Positions 42,903 through 51,389 of a stretch of 64,000 nucleotides of DNA are shown here, one piece after another. How positions within the stretch are numbered: position 1 is the first letter of the stretch; every line of letters starts with the position of its first letter. Location of the stretch: assembly GCA_946222995.1 (NCBI GenBank), contig CAMIOS010000001.1, forward strand, positions 62,001 through 126,000. Direction: 5' to 3'. Origin of the DNA: an uncultured Enhydrobacter sp. (GTDB lineage: Bacteria > Pseudomonadota > Gammaproteobacteria > Pseudomonadales > Moraxellaceae). The notes below the pieces were generated by a model. The model worked only from the letters and a program-made list of their open reading frames with translations. It was not told the DNA's origin and searched no databases. The translations under genes were made by a program, and so were the position numbers.

Positions 42903-44660
42903 TTATTTAAACCCGTCTTTTAAGCCAACAATGCGATTAAACACAGGTTTTTCGTGAGTATGGTCTTGATTGTCAGCGACAAAATAACCCTCACGCTCAA
43001 ATTGGAAACGCTCGCCTTGTTGGGCTTGTGCTAATGATGGTTCAACTACAGCGTCAACCTCCACCAAGGAATTAGGGTTGATTTCATTTGCCAAGTTTTC
43101 AAGGTCGATTTTGGCTGGGTCTTCTTGGTTAAAAAGTTGCTCATATAATCGCACTTTAGCAGGTACGCCAAGGCTTGCCGATACCCAATGAATTACCCCT
43201 TTGACCTTACGTCCTTCGGGGTTATTCCCCAAAGTTTTTGGATCAATCGTGGCTTTTAGCGCAACCACCTCGCCGTTATCATTGGTGATTGATTCTTCAA
43301 CTTTAAGCACATAGCTATTACGCAGGCGGATTTCGGGATTTTGTGGGGACAGGCGTTTATAGCCTTCGGGCGGATTGACCTCAAAATCGCTTTTATCAAT
43401 ATAGATGTCTTTGGTAAAGGGAATATCTCGCGTGCCTTGGGCTTCGTCATGGCTATTTTTAGGTTGGGTAAGCCACAAGACGTTACCTTGACTATTTGCT
43501 GCTAATGTCGCCTTAACCGTTTCTTTTTTTAAGCTATCAACATCAGCTACCGCTTCATCAAAGTTGGTAATAGTAACTTTAAGTGGGTTTAACACCGCCA
43601 TTGCTCGGTTGGCAGTTTCGAGCGAATTACGGATACTAAATTCCAGTAAGCCAAAATCCACCACGCCATCGGCTTTACTCACGCCCACCCGAGCACAAAA
43701 ATCCCGTAAGCCTTCGGGGGTATAACCTCGGCGGCGCATGCCCGCAATGGTTGGCATGCGTGGGTCGTCCCAGCCGGTCACCAAGTTATCTTCAACCAAT
43801 TTTTTGAGTTTGCGTTTACTGGTCAAAATATGATTGACGTTAAGGCGGGCAAACTCGTATTGGTGTGGGGGTTGATCAAAACCGATTTTATCAATCACCC
43901 AATCATAAAACGGACGATGGTCTTCAAATTCGAGGGTACAGATTGAGTGGGTCACCCCTTCAATCGCATCGGATAATGGATGGGCGTAATCATACATTGG
44001 ATAGATACACCAGGTATCGCCAGTTTGATGGTGTGCTTTGTGCATGACACGGTATAGTACAGGGTCACGCATGTTCATATTTGGGCTTGCCATATCAATT
44101 TTGGCACGTAACACCGCCTCGCCATTGGCGTATTTGCCGTTTTTCATGTCTTCAAAACGTTGCAAATTTTCTTGGACACTGGCATCACGATACGGGGAGT
44201 TTTTACCTACTTGACCAAAGTTCCCACGGTTTTCACGGATTTGTTCGGGCGTTTGTAAGTCCACATAGGCATCACCTTGATTGATAAGTTTGATTGCCCA
44301 TTGATAAAGCTGTTCAAAGTAGCTTGACGCATACCGCGTATCGCCTGCCCAATGAAAGCCCAACCATGCCACATCTGCTTTAATGTTATCGACAAATTCT
44401 TGGTCTTCGGCTTCGGGATTGGTATCGTCAAAACGAAGATTACATAAGCCAGCAAACTCATTGGCTAAACCAAAATTTAAACAAATTGATTTGACATGCC
44501 CTAAGTGTAAGTAGCCATTTGGTTCGGGCGGGAAACGGGTTACAATCTGGCTGTATTTTTGCTGAGCAAGGTCATCACGCACGATCGCACGGATAAAGTC
44601 ATTTTTTTCGCTATCGGTAAAGTCAGTAGCGTCAGCGGTTTTTACGGTGTCAGCCATCAT
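42903..44660 (-). CDS. glnS: Glutamine-tRNA ligase
   Basis: Class I aminoacyl-tRNA synthetase, 585 aa. HIGH-type motif FPPEPNGYLHLGHVKS at the N-terminus; DDTNPEAEDQEFVDNI; YDYAHPLSDAIEGVTHSICTLEF; the KMSKS equivalent LTSKRKL (about 280). The C-terminal anticodon-binding beta-barrel domains extend to about 575. An N-terminal extension of about 24 polar residues precedes the catalytic fold. Two ATG codons in tandem at 44660 and 44657. It has a 366-base upstream gap and is alone in its orientation block. Confidence 0.97.
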   Translation of the reverse strand: MMADTVKTADATDFTDSEKNDFIRAIVRDDLAQQKYSQIVTRFPPEPNGYLHLGHVKSICLNFGLANEFAGLCNLRFDDTNPEAEDQEFVDNIKADVAWLGFHWAGDTRYASSYFEQLYQWAIKLINQGDAYVDLQTPEQIRENRGNFGQVGKNSPYRDASVQENLQRFEDMKNGKYANGEAVLRAKIDMASPNMNMRDPVLYRVMHKAHHQTGDTWCIYPMYDYAHPLSDAIEGVTHSICTLEFEDHRPFYDWVIDKIGFDQPPHQYEFARLNVNHILTSKRKLKKLVEDNLVTGWDDPRMPTIAGMRRRGYTPEGLRDFCARVGVSKADGVVDFGLLEFSIRNSLETANRAMAVLNPLKVTITNFDEAVADVDSLKKETVKATLAANSQGNVLWLTQPKNSHDEAQGTRDIPFTKDIYIDKSDFEVNPPEGYKRLSPQNPEIRLRNSYVLKVEESITNDNGEVVALKATIDPKTLGNNPEGRKVKGVIHWVSASLGVPAKVRLYEQLFNQEDPAKIDLENLANEINPNSLVEVDAVVEPSLAQAQQGERFQFEREGYFVADNQDHTHEKPVFNRIVGLKDGFK

Positions 44661-45026
44661 GGATTGCCCCTTTGGTTATAGTTAAAAAAAATAAGTAGTT
44701 ACAGAAAATAAACGCTAAACAATCTATGGTCAAGCATCTAAGAACATTTAAGAATGGGTTATTTTAGCAGCTTTTGGAGAAAGTGCGAGATAATCGCATA
44801 AATTTTTCTTTAAACACAAAATTAATGAAAAAACTTGTTTACACTTAACCCAATATTTTAATTAGCTTATTGCCCGAAATTGGCTAACGCCACAAAATGT
44901 TGCAATCGGGTTAATGACTTTTTGATTGAAAATCGTTAGCATAGCCCTTATCAATCTTAAAATTAATTAACAACCTCTATCAAACCTATAATCTTTTAAA
45001 GTTTTTACCTCAACTAGGAGTTTAAC
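44661..45026. other. Intergenic gap between divergent glnS and ppiB
   Basis: 366 AT-rich bases with the two promoters. A short palindrome (TGCGA/TCGCA at about 44786-44800) is the only structure seen. No gene is supported. Confidence 0.5.
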
Positions 45027-45536
45027 ATGGACATGCCATATGTCGAATTAGAAACCACGATGGGCAATATCGTGATTGAATTAAATGCAGAAAAAGCCCC
45101 GAATACCGTTGCCAATTTCTTGGATTATGTCAAATCCGGTCATTATGATGGCACGATTTTTCACCGTGTGATTGACGGTTTTATGATTCAAGGTGGTGGT
45201 ATGGATGCCAACATGAAAGAAAAATCAACCAACGCACCGATTAAAAATGAAGCAGACAATGGGCTAAAAAATGAAGTCGGCACGATTGCAATGGCGCGCA
45301 CGTCTGACCCAAATTCTGCGACCGCTCAATTTTTTATCAATGTCAAAGACAATAGCTTTTTAAATTATACCAGCCCAACGCCACAAGGGTGGGGATATGC
45401 GGTGTTTGGTAAAGTGACCGAGGGTATGGACGTGGTTAATAAAATCAAAGGCGTACCAACGGGTAAATACGGTTTTCATTCAGATGTACCGACCACGCCT
45501 GTGGTCATTAGCCATGCCAAAGTGATTGAGAAATAA
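45027..45536 (+). CDS. ppiB: Peptidyl-prolyl cis-trans isomerase B (cyclophilin)
   Basis: Cytoplasmic cyclophilin, 169 aa, no signal peptide. AGGAG before the ATG. Core motifs FHRVIDGFMIQGGGM, IAMARTSDPNSATAQFFINVKDNSFLN, WGYAVFGKVTEGMDVVNKIKGV. It catalyses proline isomerisation during folding. First of a ppiB-lpxH-ruvA run with close spacing (11 bases to lpxH, 20 to ruvA). Confidence 0.96.
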   Translation: MDMPYVELETTMGNIVIELNAEKAPNTVANFLDYVKSGHYDGTIFHRVIDGFMIQGGGMDANMKEKSTNAPIKNEADNGLKNEVGTIAMARTSDPNSATAQFFINVKDNSFLNYTSPTPQGWGYAVFGKVTEGMDVVNKIKGVPTGKYGFHSDVPTTPVVISHAKVIEK

Positions 45537-45547
45537 TATCAAAAAAC

Positions 45548-46372
45548 ATGGATAATTTTGCAGATTTAACTACTTACCAAAAACAAGCGATTTCTACGAT
45601 TTTGATGAGTGATTTGCATTTATCTTTGTGTGAGCCTGCCAATGATGTATTATGGCAGGCTTTTTTTGCACTCCTTGATGAGCTTTTGCATTTGCCCAAT
45701 CTCAAACAGGTTTTTATCTTAGGTGATTGGTTTGAAGCTTGGTTAGGCGATGATGTGGCACAAACTGATCCCATACAAATGTGGCTACAGCCCATGTTAG
45801 CAAAGTTAACCAAGTTATCGAATGCGGGCTGTCAACTCTATGTGATGCACGGCAATCGGGATTTTTTAATGGGGCAAAAATTTTGTGATAAATTCGGTGG
45901 AAAGTTAATTAACGAGCCGTTTTTTTTTACATTAAATGGCAAAAAAATCCGCCTTGAACACGGCGATGTATTATGTACCGATGATAAATCATACCAAAGA
46001 TTTCGCAAGGTGATCCGTTACCCCTTAACCAAACAAATCCTGCTTAGCTTACCCATCAAACAACGGCAAAAAATTGCCAATGACCTACGCCAAAAAAGCC
46101 GAGCGGATAATGCCAAAAAGTCGATGCACATTATGGATGTGAATGCTCAAGCGGTAAAAAATGCTTGGCAAACTGCCGATATACTGGTTCATGGACATAC
46201 CCATCGACCCGCCGAACATCACATCGATCTCAATCATTCGCTAACTTCTTCAAAAACAAGATTAGTGCTTGGAGATTGGCGAGTTGATAAGCATCAAGTA
46301 GAAGCGGTAATTGCGGTCGGTAATAATCGGTCGTTACAGTTGGCAAAATTTTTTCATTTTTTTAAAGCGTAA
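45548..46372 (+). CDS. lpxH: UDP-2,3-diacylglucosamine diphosphatase LpxH
   Basis: Metallophosphoesterase of lipid A synthesis hydrolysing UDP-2,3-diacylglucosamine to lipid X. 274 aa. The four metal-binding blocks are all present: MSDLHLS, FILGDWFEAWLGDD, MHGNRDFLMG, and the terminal HGHTHRP; LEHGDVLCTDD in between. ppiB-lpxH is the order in many gammaproteobacteria. An N-terminal addition of about 18 residues (DNFADLTTYQKQAIS) precedes the fold and may be an alternative start artefact. Confidence 0.94.
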   Translation: MDNFADLTTYQKQAISTILMSDLHLSLCEPANDVLWQAFFALLDELLHLPNLKQVFILGDWFEAWLGDDVAQTDPIQMWLQPMLAKLTKLSNAGCQLYVMHGNRDFLMGQKFCDKFGGKLINEPFFFTLNGKKIRLEHGDVLCTDDKSYQRFRKVIRYPLTKQILLSLPIKQRQKIANDLRQKSRADNAKKSMHIMDVNAQAVKNAWQTADILVHGHTHRPAEHHIDLNHSLTSSKTRLVLGDWRVDKHQVEAVIAVGNNRSLQLAKFFHFFKA

Positions 46373-46392
46373 CTTATTGTTAAGGTTAATGT

Positions 46393-47010
46393 ATGATAGG
46401 CATGATTCAAGGCACCGTCGAGCATTTGATTGTCCCGACAGCAATTGTCATGACAGCCAGCGGCGTCGGCTATGAGGTCGAGTTACCCCTCAACGCGTTT
46501 TGTCAATTACAGCTAACACAATCCACCACCTTGTGGACACAGCTCATTGTGCGAGAGGATGCTCATTTGTTGTTTGGTTTTATCACCTATCAAGACCGTG
46601 AACTATTTCGGCAATTATTAAAGGTCAACGGGGTAGGGGCAAAAATGGCATTGGCCATGATGTCCACTTTGAGTATTGCCGAGTTAAAAAATTATGTGAC
46701 CACAAGCAATGAAGCAGCTTTAACCCGTATTCCAGGGGTGGGCAAAAAGACCGCCCAGCGCTTGATTGTTGAATTGGCGGATAAATTACATGGATTTGGC
46801 GATACAACGAACACTCACCAATCCAGCTTACCGATGGTGAGTGAAAGCAGTAATGAAGCAGTTGTGATTGCCGAAGTTGAAGCGGCGCTGGTAGCGTTGG
46901 GTTATCGGGATAAAGAAGCGCAAGCGGCTATCAAATTAGCCAAATCTCAACCCGGTGAAGCACTCACCACGCAGACTTTATTAAAAGCGGCATTAAAAAG
47001 TTTGGCTTAA
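46393..47010 (+). CDS. ruvA: Holliday junction branch migration protein RuvA
   Basis: DNA-binding subunit that loads RuvB at Holliday junctions. 205 aa. Domain I OB-fold MIGMIQGTVEHLIVPT; domain II helix-hairpin-helix pairs LLKVNGVGAKMALAMMS and LTRIPGVGKKTAQRLIVEL; domain III after the linker (VIAEVEAALVALGYRDKEAQAA). AAGG is upstream. In most bacteria ruvB follows; here ruvA ends 4 bases before convergent accC, so ruvB must be elsewhere. Confidence 0.96.
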   Translation: MIGMIQGTVEHLIVPTAIVMTASGVGYEVELPLNAFCQLQLTQSTTLWTQLIVREDAHLLFGFITYQDRELFRQLLKVNGVGAKMALAMMSTLSIAELKNYVTTSNEAALTRIPGVGKKTAQRLIVELADKLHGFGDTTNTHQSSLPMVSESSNEAVVIAEVEAALVALGYRDKEAQAAIKLAKSQPGEALTTQTLLKAALKSLA

Positions 47011-47014
47011 TTGC

Positions 47015-48373
47015 TTAGTTGACAGCTTTTTCATCTTTAGCCAATAAGTGGTTTTCAAGATAATGAATATTTTGGGCTTGTTCACAAAACGCCTTATCTT
47101 GCAAAATCACATCTCGATGTAAGGGCACATTGGTTTTAATGCCCGTAATGATTAGCTCATCTAACGCTTGGCGTAATTTTGCGACGGCCTGATCTCGTGT
47201 TTGTCCATGACAAATCAGTTTACCAATCAATGAATCATAAAAGGTTGGAATGGTATAGTTGGGATAGAGGTGTGAATCAAACCGTACACCACAGCCATTG
47301 GGGGTAAATAGGTGGGTGACTGTGCCAGGCGATGGCATAAAGGTTATGGGATCTTCAGCATTGATGCGGCACTCGATTGCGTGACCTCGCACGTCAATTT
47401 CGCTTTGGTGGTAAGAAAGCCCATAACCCGAAGCAATTTTTAGCTGCTCAACCACAATATCAATGCCCGTAATCATCTCGGTTACCGGATGCTCCACTTG
47501 TACCCGTGTATTCATTTCGATAAAGAAAAAATGCCCATCTTCATATAAAAATTCAAATGTCCCTGCCCCTCGATAATTAACCAGTTTACAAGCTCGGACA
47601 CAGGCTGCCAAAATCGGGGCTTTAATATCATCAGGAATATCGGGCGCAGGGGCTTCTTCGAGCACTTTTTGGTGACGGCGTTGCAATGAGCAGTCTCGGT
47701 CAAACAGATGAATCGCATTACCTTGTCCATCGCCTAACACTTGCACTTCAACATGGCGAGGATTTTTCAAAAATCGCTCCATATACACACTATCATCACC
47801 AAACCAAAGCTCAGCTTCTTGTTTGGCGGCTTGTACTTGGGGCAATAAATGTTCAATCCGCTCAACCACGCGCATCCCTCGTCCACCACCGCCTGCCGCA
47901 GCTTTGATAAGTAGCGGAAAACCAATATGTTTGGCTTGCGCTTCGGCATTGTGGAGGGTAACGCTGCCCACCGAACCAGGCACCGTCGGCACGCCTGCTT
48001 TTTTCATGGCATTAATTGCTGATATTTTATTACCCATCAAGCGAATGTGTTCTGCTTCAGGTCCGACAAAGGTCAAGCCCGATTCCTCGACCCGTTGGGC
48101 AAATTCGGCATTTTCAGATAAAAAGCCATAGCCTGGGTGAATGGCATCAGCGCCTGCCAGTTCTGCGGCAGTGATAATGGTATCAATATTTAAATAGCTT
48201 TGATTTGGGCTGGGTTTGCCAATACAAATTGCTTCATCAACAAAGCGTAAATGCATCAAATTTTCATCAGCGGTCGAATAAATACCGACAGTTTTAATAC
48301 CCAGTTGTTTACAGGCTCTGACAATACGAAGGGCAATCTCGCCCCGATTGGCAATCAGAAGTTTTTTAATCAT
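47015..48373 (-). CDS. accC: Acetyl-CoA carboxylase, biotin carboxylase subunit
   Basis: ATP-grasp enzyme that carboxylates the biotin of AccB; first step of fatty acid synthesis. 452 aa from the ATG at 48373 (GGGGGA upstream). MIKKLLIANRGEIALRI start, HPGYGFLSENAEFA, KAAAGGGGRGM (ATP lid), EVQVLGDGQGNAIHLFDRDCS, FIEMNTRVQVEHPVTE, and GHAIECRINAED. Follows accB after 38 bases, the standard accBC operon. Confidence 0.97.
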   Translation of the reverse strand: MIKKLLIANRGEIALRIVRACKQLGIKTVGIYSTADENLMHLRFVDEAICIGKPSPNQSYLNIDTIITAAELAGADAIHPGYGFLSENAEFAQRVEESGLTFVGPEAEHIRLMGNKISAINAMKKAGVPTVPGSVGSVTLHNAEAQAKHIGFPLLIKAAAGGGGRGMRVVERIEHLLPQVQAAKQEAELWFGDDSVYMERFLKNPRHVEVQVLGDGQGNAIHLFDRDCSLQRRHQKVLEEAPAPDIPDDIKAPILAACVRACKLVNYRGAGTFEFLYEDGHFFFIEMNTRVQVEHPVTEMITGIDIVVEQLKIASGYGLSYHQSEIDVRGHAIECRINAEDPITFMPSPGTVTHLFTPNGCGVRFDSHLYPNYTIPTFYDSLIGKLICHGQTRDQAVAKLRQALDELIITGIKTNVPLHRDVILQDKAFCEQAQNIHYLENHLLAKDEKAVN

Positions 48374-48411
48374 GTATTCCCCCAATTTTATAAAAGTGAT
48401 GTCATCAGGGC

Positions 48412-48828
48412 TTAAGGCTGATAGCGTACAATGGGTTGACCAAACTGCACGATATCGCCATTCTCTACTAAAATTTCGGCAATGATACCGCTTTGGGTCG
48501 CCTCCAGGGGATTCATGATTTTCATCGCTTCGATAATACCTAGGGTATCGCCCGCCTGCACTTGTTGACCGACTTTAATAAATGGGGCATCATTGGGGCT
48601 TGGCGCAACATAAAAGACACCTACCATCGGTGAGTTGTCAGTTTTGCCCGATTTAGGCGTTGGTGTGGGAGCAATAGAGGGCGTGGTTGCTATCATAGGC
48701 TGTGGCGCTATGGTCGTAGGTAAATGCCGCACAATGTTAAATTTCTTATCGCCTTCTTGTATTTCCAATTGTGCTAAGGCTCGCTCTTCCATAAGGTCAA
48801 TTAGTTGTTTAAGTTCATTAATTTCCAT
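48412..48828 (-). CDS. accB: Acetyl-CoA carboxylase biotin carboxyl carrier protein
   Basis: 138 aa. N-terminal helix, a Pro/Thr-rich flexible linker (about 45-65), then the biotinyl domain (about 68-138) with the protruding thumb PNDAPFIKVGQ and the biotinylated Lys in EAMKIMN. First gene of accBC; aroQ lies upstream on the same strand after 119 bases. Confidence 0.96.
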   Translation of the reverse strand: MEINELKQLIDLMEERALAQLEIQEGDKKFNIVRHLPTTIAPQPMIATTPSIAPTPTPKSGKTDNSPMVGVFYVAPSPNDAPFIKVGQQVQAGDTLGIIEAMKIMNPLEATQSGIIAEILVENGDIVQFGQPIVRYQP

Positions 48829-48947
48829 AACAGCCGCTACCTATGAGTTATTATATACTTGATATTGTAACAAGATTTTTCTTAAATAAATAGATAAGAG
48901 ACATAAAAAATGTGTACGATTGTACACTTAAATTTCTTAATTGTTAC

Positions 48948-49421
48948 TTAGGCGGATGCGTCTTTTAATTTTACCAACAAAAATTCTAAAGCGGCTCGAT
49001 AGCCCACAACCCCCATGCCGCAAATCACCGCTTCGGCTTTATCACTAAAATAGGAATGATGGCGAAATGGCTCGCGGCTGTGGATGTTGGATAAATGTAC
49101 TTCGACAAATGGCTTATTAATGGCTAATAGGGCATCTCGCAGTACCACAGAAGTATGAGTAAAGCCTGCAGGATTGATAATCACCGCATCAATTTTTTCA
49201 TCTTCAATATTTGTTAAAAGTCCATGCTGGTGAATTTTATCAATCAATGCTGATTCTTGATTGGACTGAAAAAAGGTGAGCTTGGCATGGTAGGTTTCGG
49301 CAAGTTTTGCCAAATCTGATTCGATATCGGTGAGTGTTTGATAGCCGTAAATTTCGGGCTCTCGCTTGCCCAGTAAATTCAGATTTGCCCCGTTGATGAC
49401 TAAAATGTGTGGTTGTTTCAT
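48948..49421 (-). CDS. aroQ: 3-dehydroquinate dehydratase, type II
   Basis: Dodecameric shikimate-pathway enzyme. 157 aa. NGANLNLLGKREPEIYG at the N-terminus with the catalytic Tyr, QSNQESALIDKIHQ, INPAGFTHTSVVLRDAL, and EVHLSNIHSREPFRHHSYFS with catalytic His. Start ATG overlaps the cca stop by four bases (ATGA), so it is translationally coupled to cca. aroQ-accB-accC is a common order. Confidence 0.96.
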   Translation of the reverse strand: MKQPHILVINGANLNLLGKREPEIYGYQTLTDIESDLAKLAETYHAKLTFFQSNQESALIDKIHQHGLLTNIEDEKIDAVIINPAGFTHTSVVLRDALLAINKPFVEVHLSNIHSREPFRHHSYFSDKAEAVICGMGVVGYRAALEFLLVKLKDASA

Positions 49422-50665
49422 AATTTATCTTCCAAATTTTTATCGATTTTACCAAAAGTTAACTTATCTGCAATTATTTCAGCTAATTTTTCTAATCGTA
49501 ATTGTTCTATCGCCTCGCCAATGGCTTTGCCTTTTAAATCTTTATCCACGTCATTGATGCCAATGGGTTGTATGGTTGCCAATATTTTTTCAAGTTTCAT
49601 TTGGTCAAATGCTAGCTGATAAATTTTGCTAACGATTAATAGCTGTTGCAAAATATTAGGCTGTTTTAGGCTATTGCACGTTTTTATCAAGTCAAACAGT
49701 CTTTCACTACTGAGTTGGCTAAAATTCTGTAAATTATCAAACTGGGTCAATAGTAACTCAGCAAAATGGCTATAAGATTTTGGGACTTTCAACTTTTGAC
49801 AAAAATCGTTAAACAATGTGGGAAATGCCAGACTTTTATCATTTTCAAAATTTAAAAATGTCGTACAAAGCAAAGCAAAACGGCTCATTTCATCTAAGCT
49901 AAAGCAGTGAGCTAAGCGTAAGGCATGGTTAGTGATGGACAGTTTTTCGGTGTAAAGTCCTTCCTCTCGGGCGATACTGAGTGCAGGCATGACAACGCCC
50001 AATACGTCTAATTGGGATAAGGTAGAAAAATAAACATCTGACCACGTTTGCATCAGGGCTTTGCGAGTTTCTGCCCAGACACGCTCCGCGACTAGATGAT
50101 TAAGCTCGCCATCATCTCGCATCTTCTGCACCAACTTAACTGTTTCTTCGGCTATACTAAAGCCAAGCGGCGCATAACGGCTGGCAAAGCGGGCAAGGCG
50201 AAGCACTCGCACGGGGTCTTCGGCAAAGGCGTCTGACACATGGCGAAGCTGTTTACGCTCAATATCTTGCAGACCGCCATATGGGTCGATGACATGGGCT
50301 TTATTAAAGCTGCCGTGTTTAAGGCGGCTGTCAAATAACCCATTGACTTCAATTGCCATTGCGTTGATGGTTAAATCTCGGCGGATTAAATCCTCTTCGA
50401 GTGTCACCTCGGGCGAGGCATGGACGCTAAAGCCTAGATAGCCATTGCCCGATTTGCGTTCGGTACGGGCGAGGGCGTATTCATCATGGGTGTGTGGGTG
50501 CAAAAATACGGGAAAATCTGCCCCAACTTGGCTAAAACCTTGAGCTATCATATATTCGGGCGTTGCCCCGACCACGACATAATCGTGTTCGGTGACAGGA
50601 AGGGCGAGTAGGGTATCTCGTATCGCGCCGCCGACTAAATAAACTTTGAGGGTATTTATGGTCAT
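49418..50665 (-). CDS. cca: CCA tRNA nucleotidyltransferase
   Basis: Class II nucleotidyltransferase that adds or repairs the tRNA 3' CCA end. 415 aa. LVGGAIRDTLLALPVTEHDYVVVGATPE head domain, LARTERKSGNGYLGF, DLIRRDLTINAMAI, DPYGGLQDIERKQLRHVSDAFAEDPVRVLRLARFASRY. In E. coli Cca a C-terminal HD phosphohydrolase has a CHDLGKG motif; here the corresponding place reads LLCTTFLNFEND, so the HD metal motif seems lost. Nucleotidyl transfer is expected to be intact. Confidence 0.92.
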   Translation of the reverse strand: MTINTLKVYLVGGAIRDTLLALPVTEHDYVVVGATPEYMIAQGFSQVGADFPVFLHPHTHDEYALARTERKSGNGYLGFSVHASPEVTLEEDLIRRDLTINAMAIEVNGLFDSRLKHGSFNKAHVIDPYGGLQDIERKQLRHVSDAFAEDPVRVLRLARFASRYAPLGFSIAEETVKLVQKMRDDGELNHLVAERVWAETRKALMQTWSDVYFSTLSQLDVLGVVMPALSIAREEGLYTEKLSITNHALRLAHCFSLDEMSRFALLCTTFLNFENDKSLAFPTLFNDFCQKLKVPKSYSHFAELLLTQFDNLQNFSQLSSERLFDLIKTCNSLKQPNILQQLLIVSKIYQLAFDQMKLEKILATIQPIGINDVDKDLKGKAIGEAIEQLRLEKLAEIIADKLTFGKIDKNLEDKL

Positions 50666-50683
50666 TGTATTTGAAAAGGTGTT

Positions 50684-50941
50684 TTAAAATAGCTCGCTAT
50701 GACTGCCTAAACGTGCAAGTTTGAGATAGTCATCAATTTTTTGATAGATTAACAGCAAATCGGGTCTTAGATGACATTCTCTATAGCCTTAATAATTACC
50801 AATTAAAACATGGTCACGATATTGTGGGGGTAAAGGTTTATCGTTAAGCAATAAATACAAGACTTCGATTAACGCTGTATCTAATTCACCATGTTTTTTA
50901 AAATCACGTTTAAAGGCATTTGAACGTTCTAATTTACGCAT
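50684..50941 (-). pseudogene. YafQ-like mRNA interferase toxin disrupted by an in-frame stop
   Basis: Read in the minus frame from the ATG at 50941: MRKLERSNAFKRDFKKHGEL..., then YRDHVLIGNY, a TAA at 50791-50789 (codon 51), then GYRECHLRPDLLLIYQKID and LGSHSELF, ending with TAA at 50684. That is a full YafQ/RelE-type toxin of 85 codons apart from one nonsense codon, probably from CAA, AAA or GAA. Residues matching the YafQ catalytic set (His after REC, Asp of RPD, His of GSHSELF, terminal Phe) all lie after the stop. The ATG overlaps the antitoxin stop by 8 bases, normal for these pairs. Confidence 0.88.
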
Positions 50942-51158
50942 TTAAATCTGCCATTAACGCATTAATATTATCAAATTTAATCCCCTTGCCATTTTCTAAT
51001 TCATCAATGGCTTTTAAGGCTTCGCTATTTGGGGTATAGGCAAGTTGAAGGGCTTTTTCATAAGCACTCATAATTAAAAAATTTTCAATGGTTTGACCTT
51101 GTTTATGAGCAATATGGCTGATAATACTTTCAGCTTGTGGTGGTAAATCTATAAGCAT
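50934..51158 (-). CDS. Antitoxin of a DinJ/RelB-YafQ-like pair
   Basis: 74 aa. The N-terminal segment LIDLPPQAESIISHIAHKQGQTIENFLIMSAYEKAL looks like a ribbon-helix-helix or DUF1778-type antitoxin head. The C-terminal part ends with ENGKGIKFDNINALMADLNA, which would wrap the toxin. AAGGA lies upstream. The last 8 bases overlap the toxin start. The antitoxin frame is intact while the toxin frame is broken. Confidence 0.8.
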   Translation of the reverse strand: MLIDLPPQAESIISHIAHKQGQTIENFLIMSAYEKALQLAYTPNSEALKAIDELENGKGIKFDNINALMADLNA

Positions 51159-51290
51159 GTGTTTTTCCTTCTAAGTCAATGTTTTGACAGATTTTTATGT
51201 CTGATCTTATTCTACATGATAACGGCTATTACACCAAACCTATATTTTGACCACAAATAAATTGTAGCTATTGCTATTCAATGTACTATA

Positions 51291-51322
51291 AAAAAGGCAA
51301 TCTCATCCGAAATTGCCTTTTT
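51291..51322. terminator. Terminator of maeB
   Basis: AAAAAGGCAAT (51291-51301) / ATTGCCTTTTT (51312-51322), a perfect 11-bp stem with T runs on both strands, 68 bases after the maeB stop. Confidence 0.85.
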
Positions 51323-51389
51323 CTATTTAAGAGTAAAATAGGGTTGTGTTCAATATATGGCTAACCCACCTTAATATAAGCCCAAAAAA

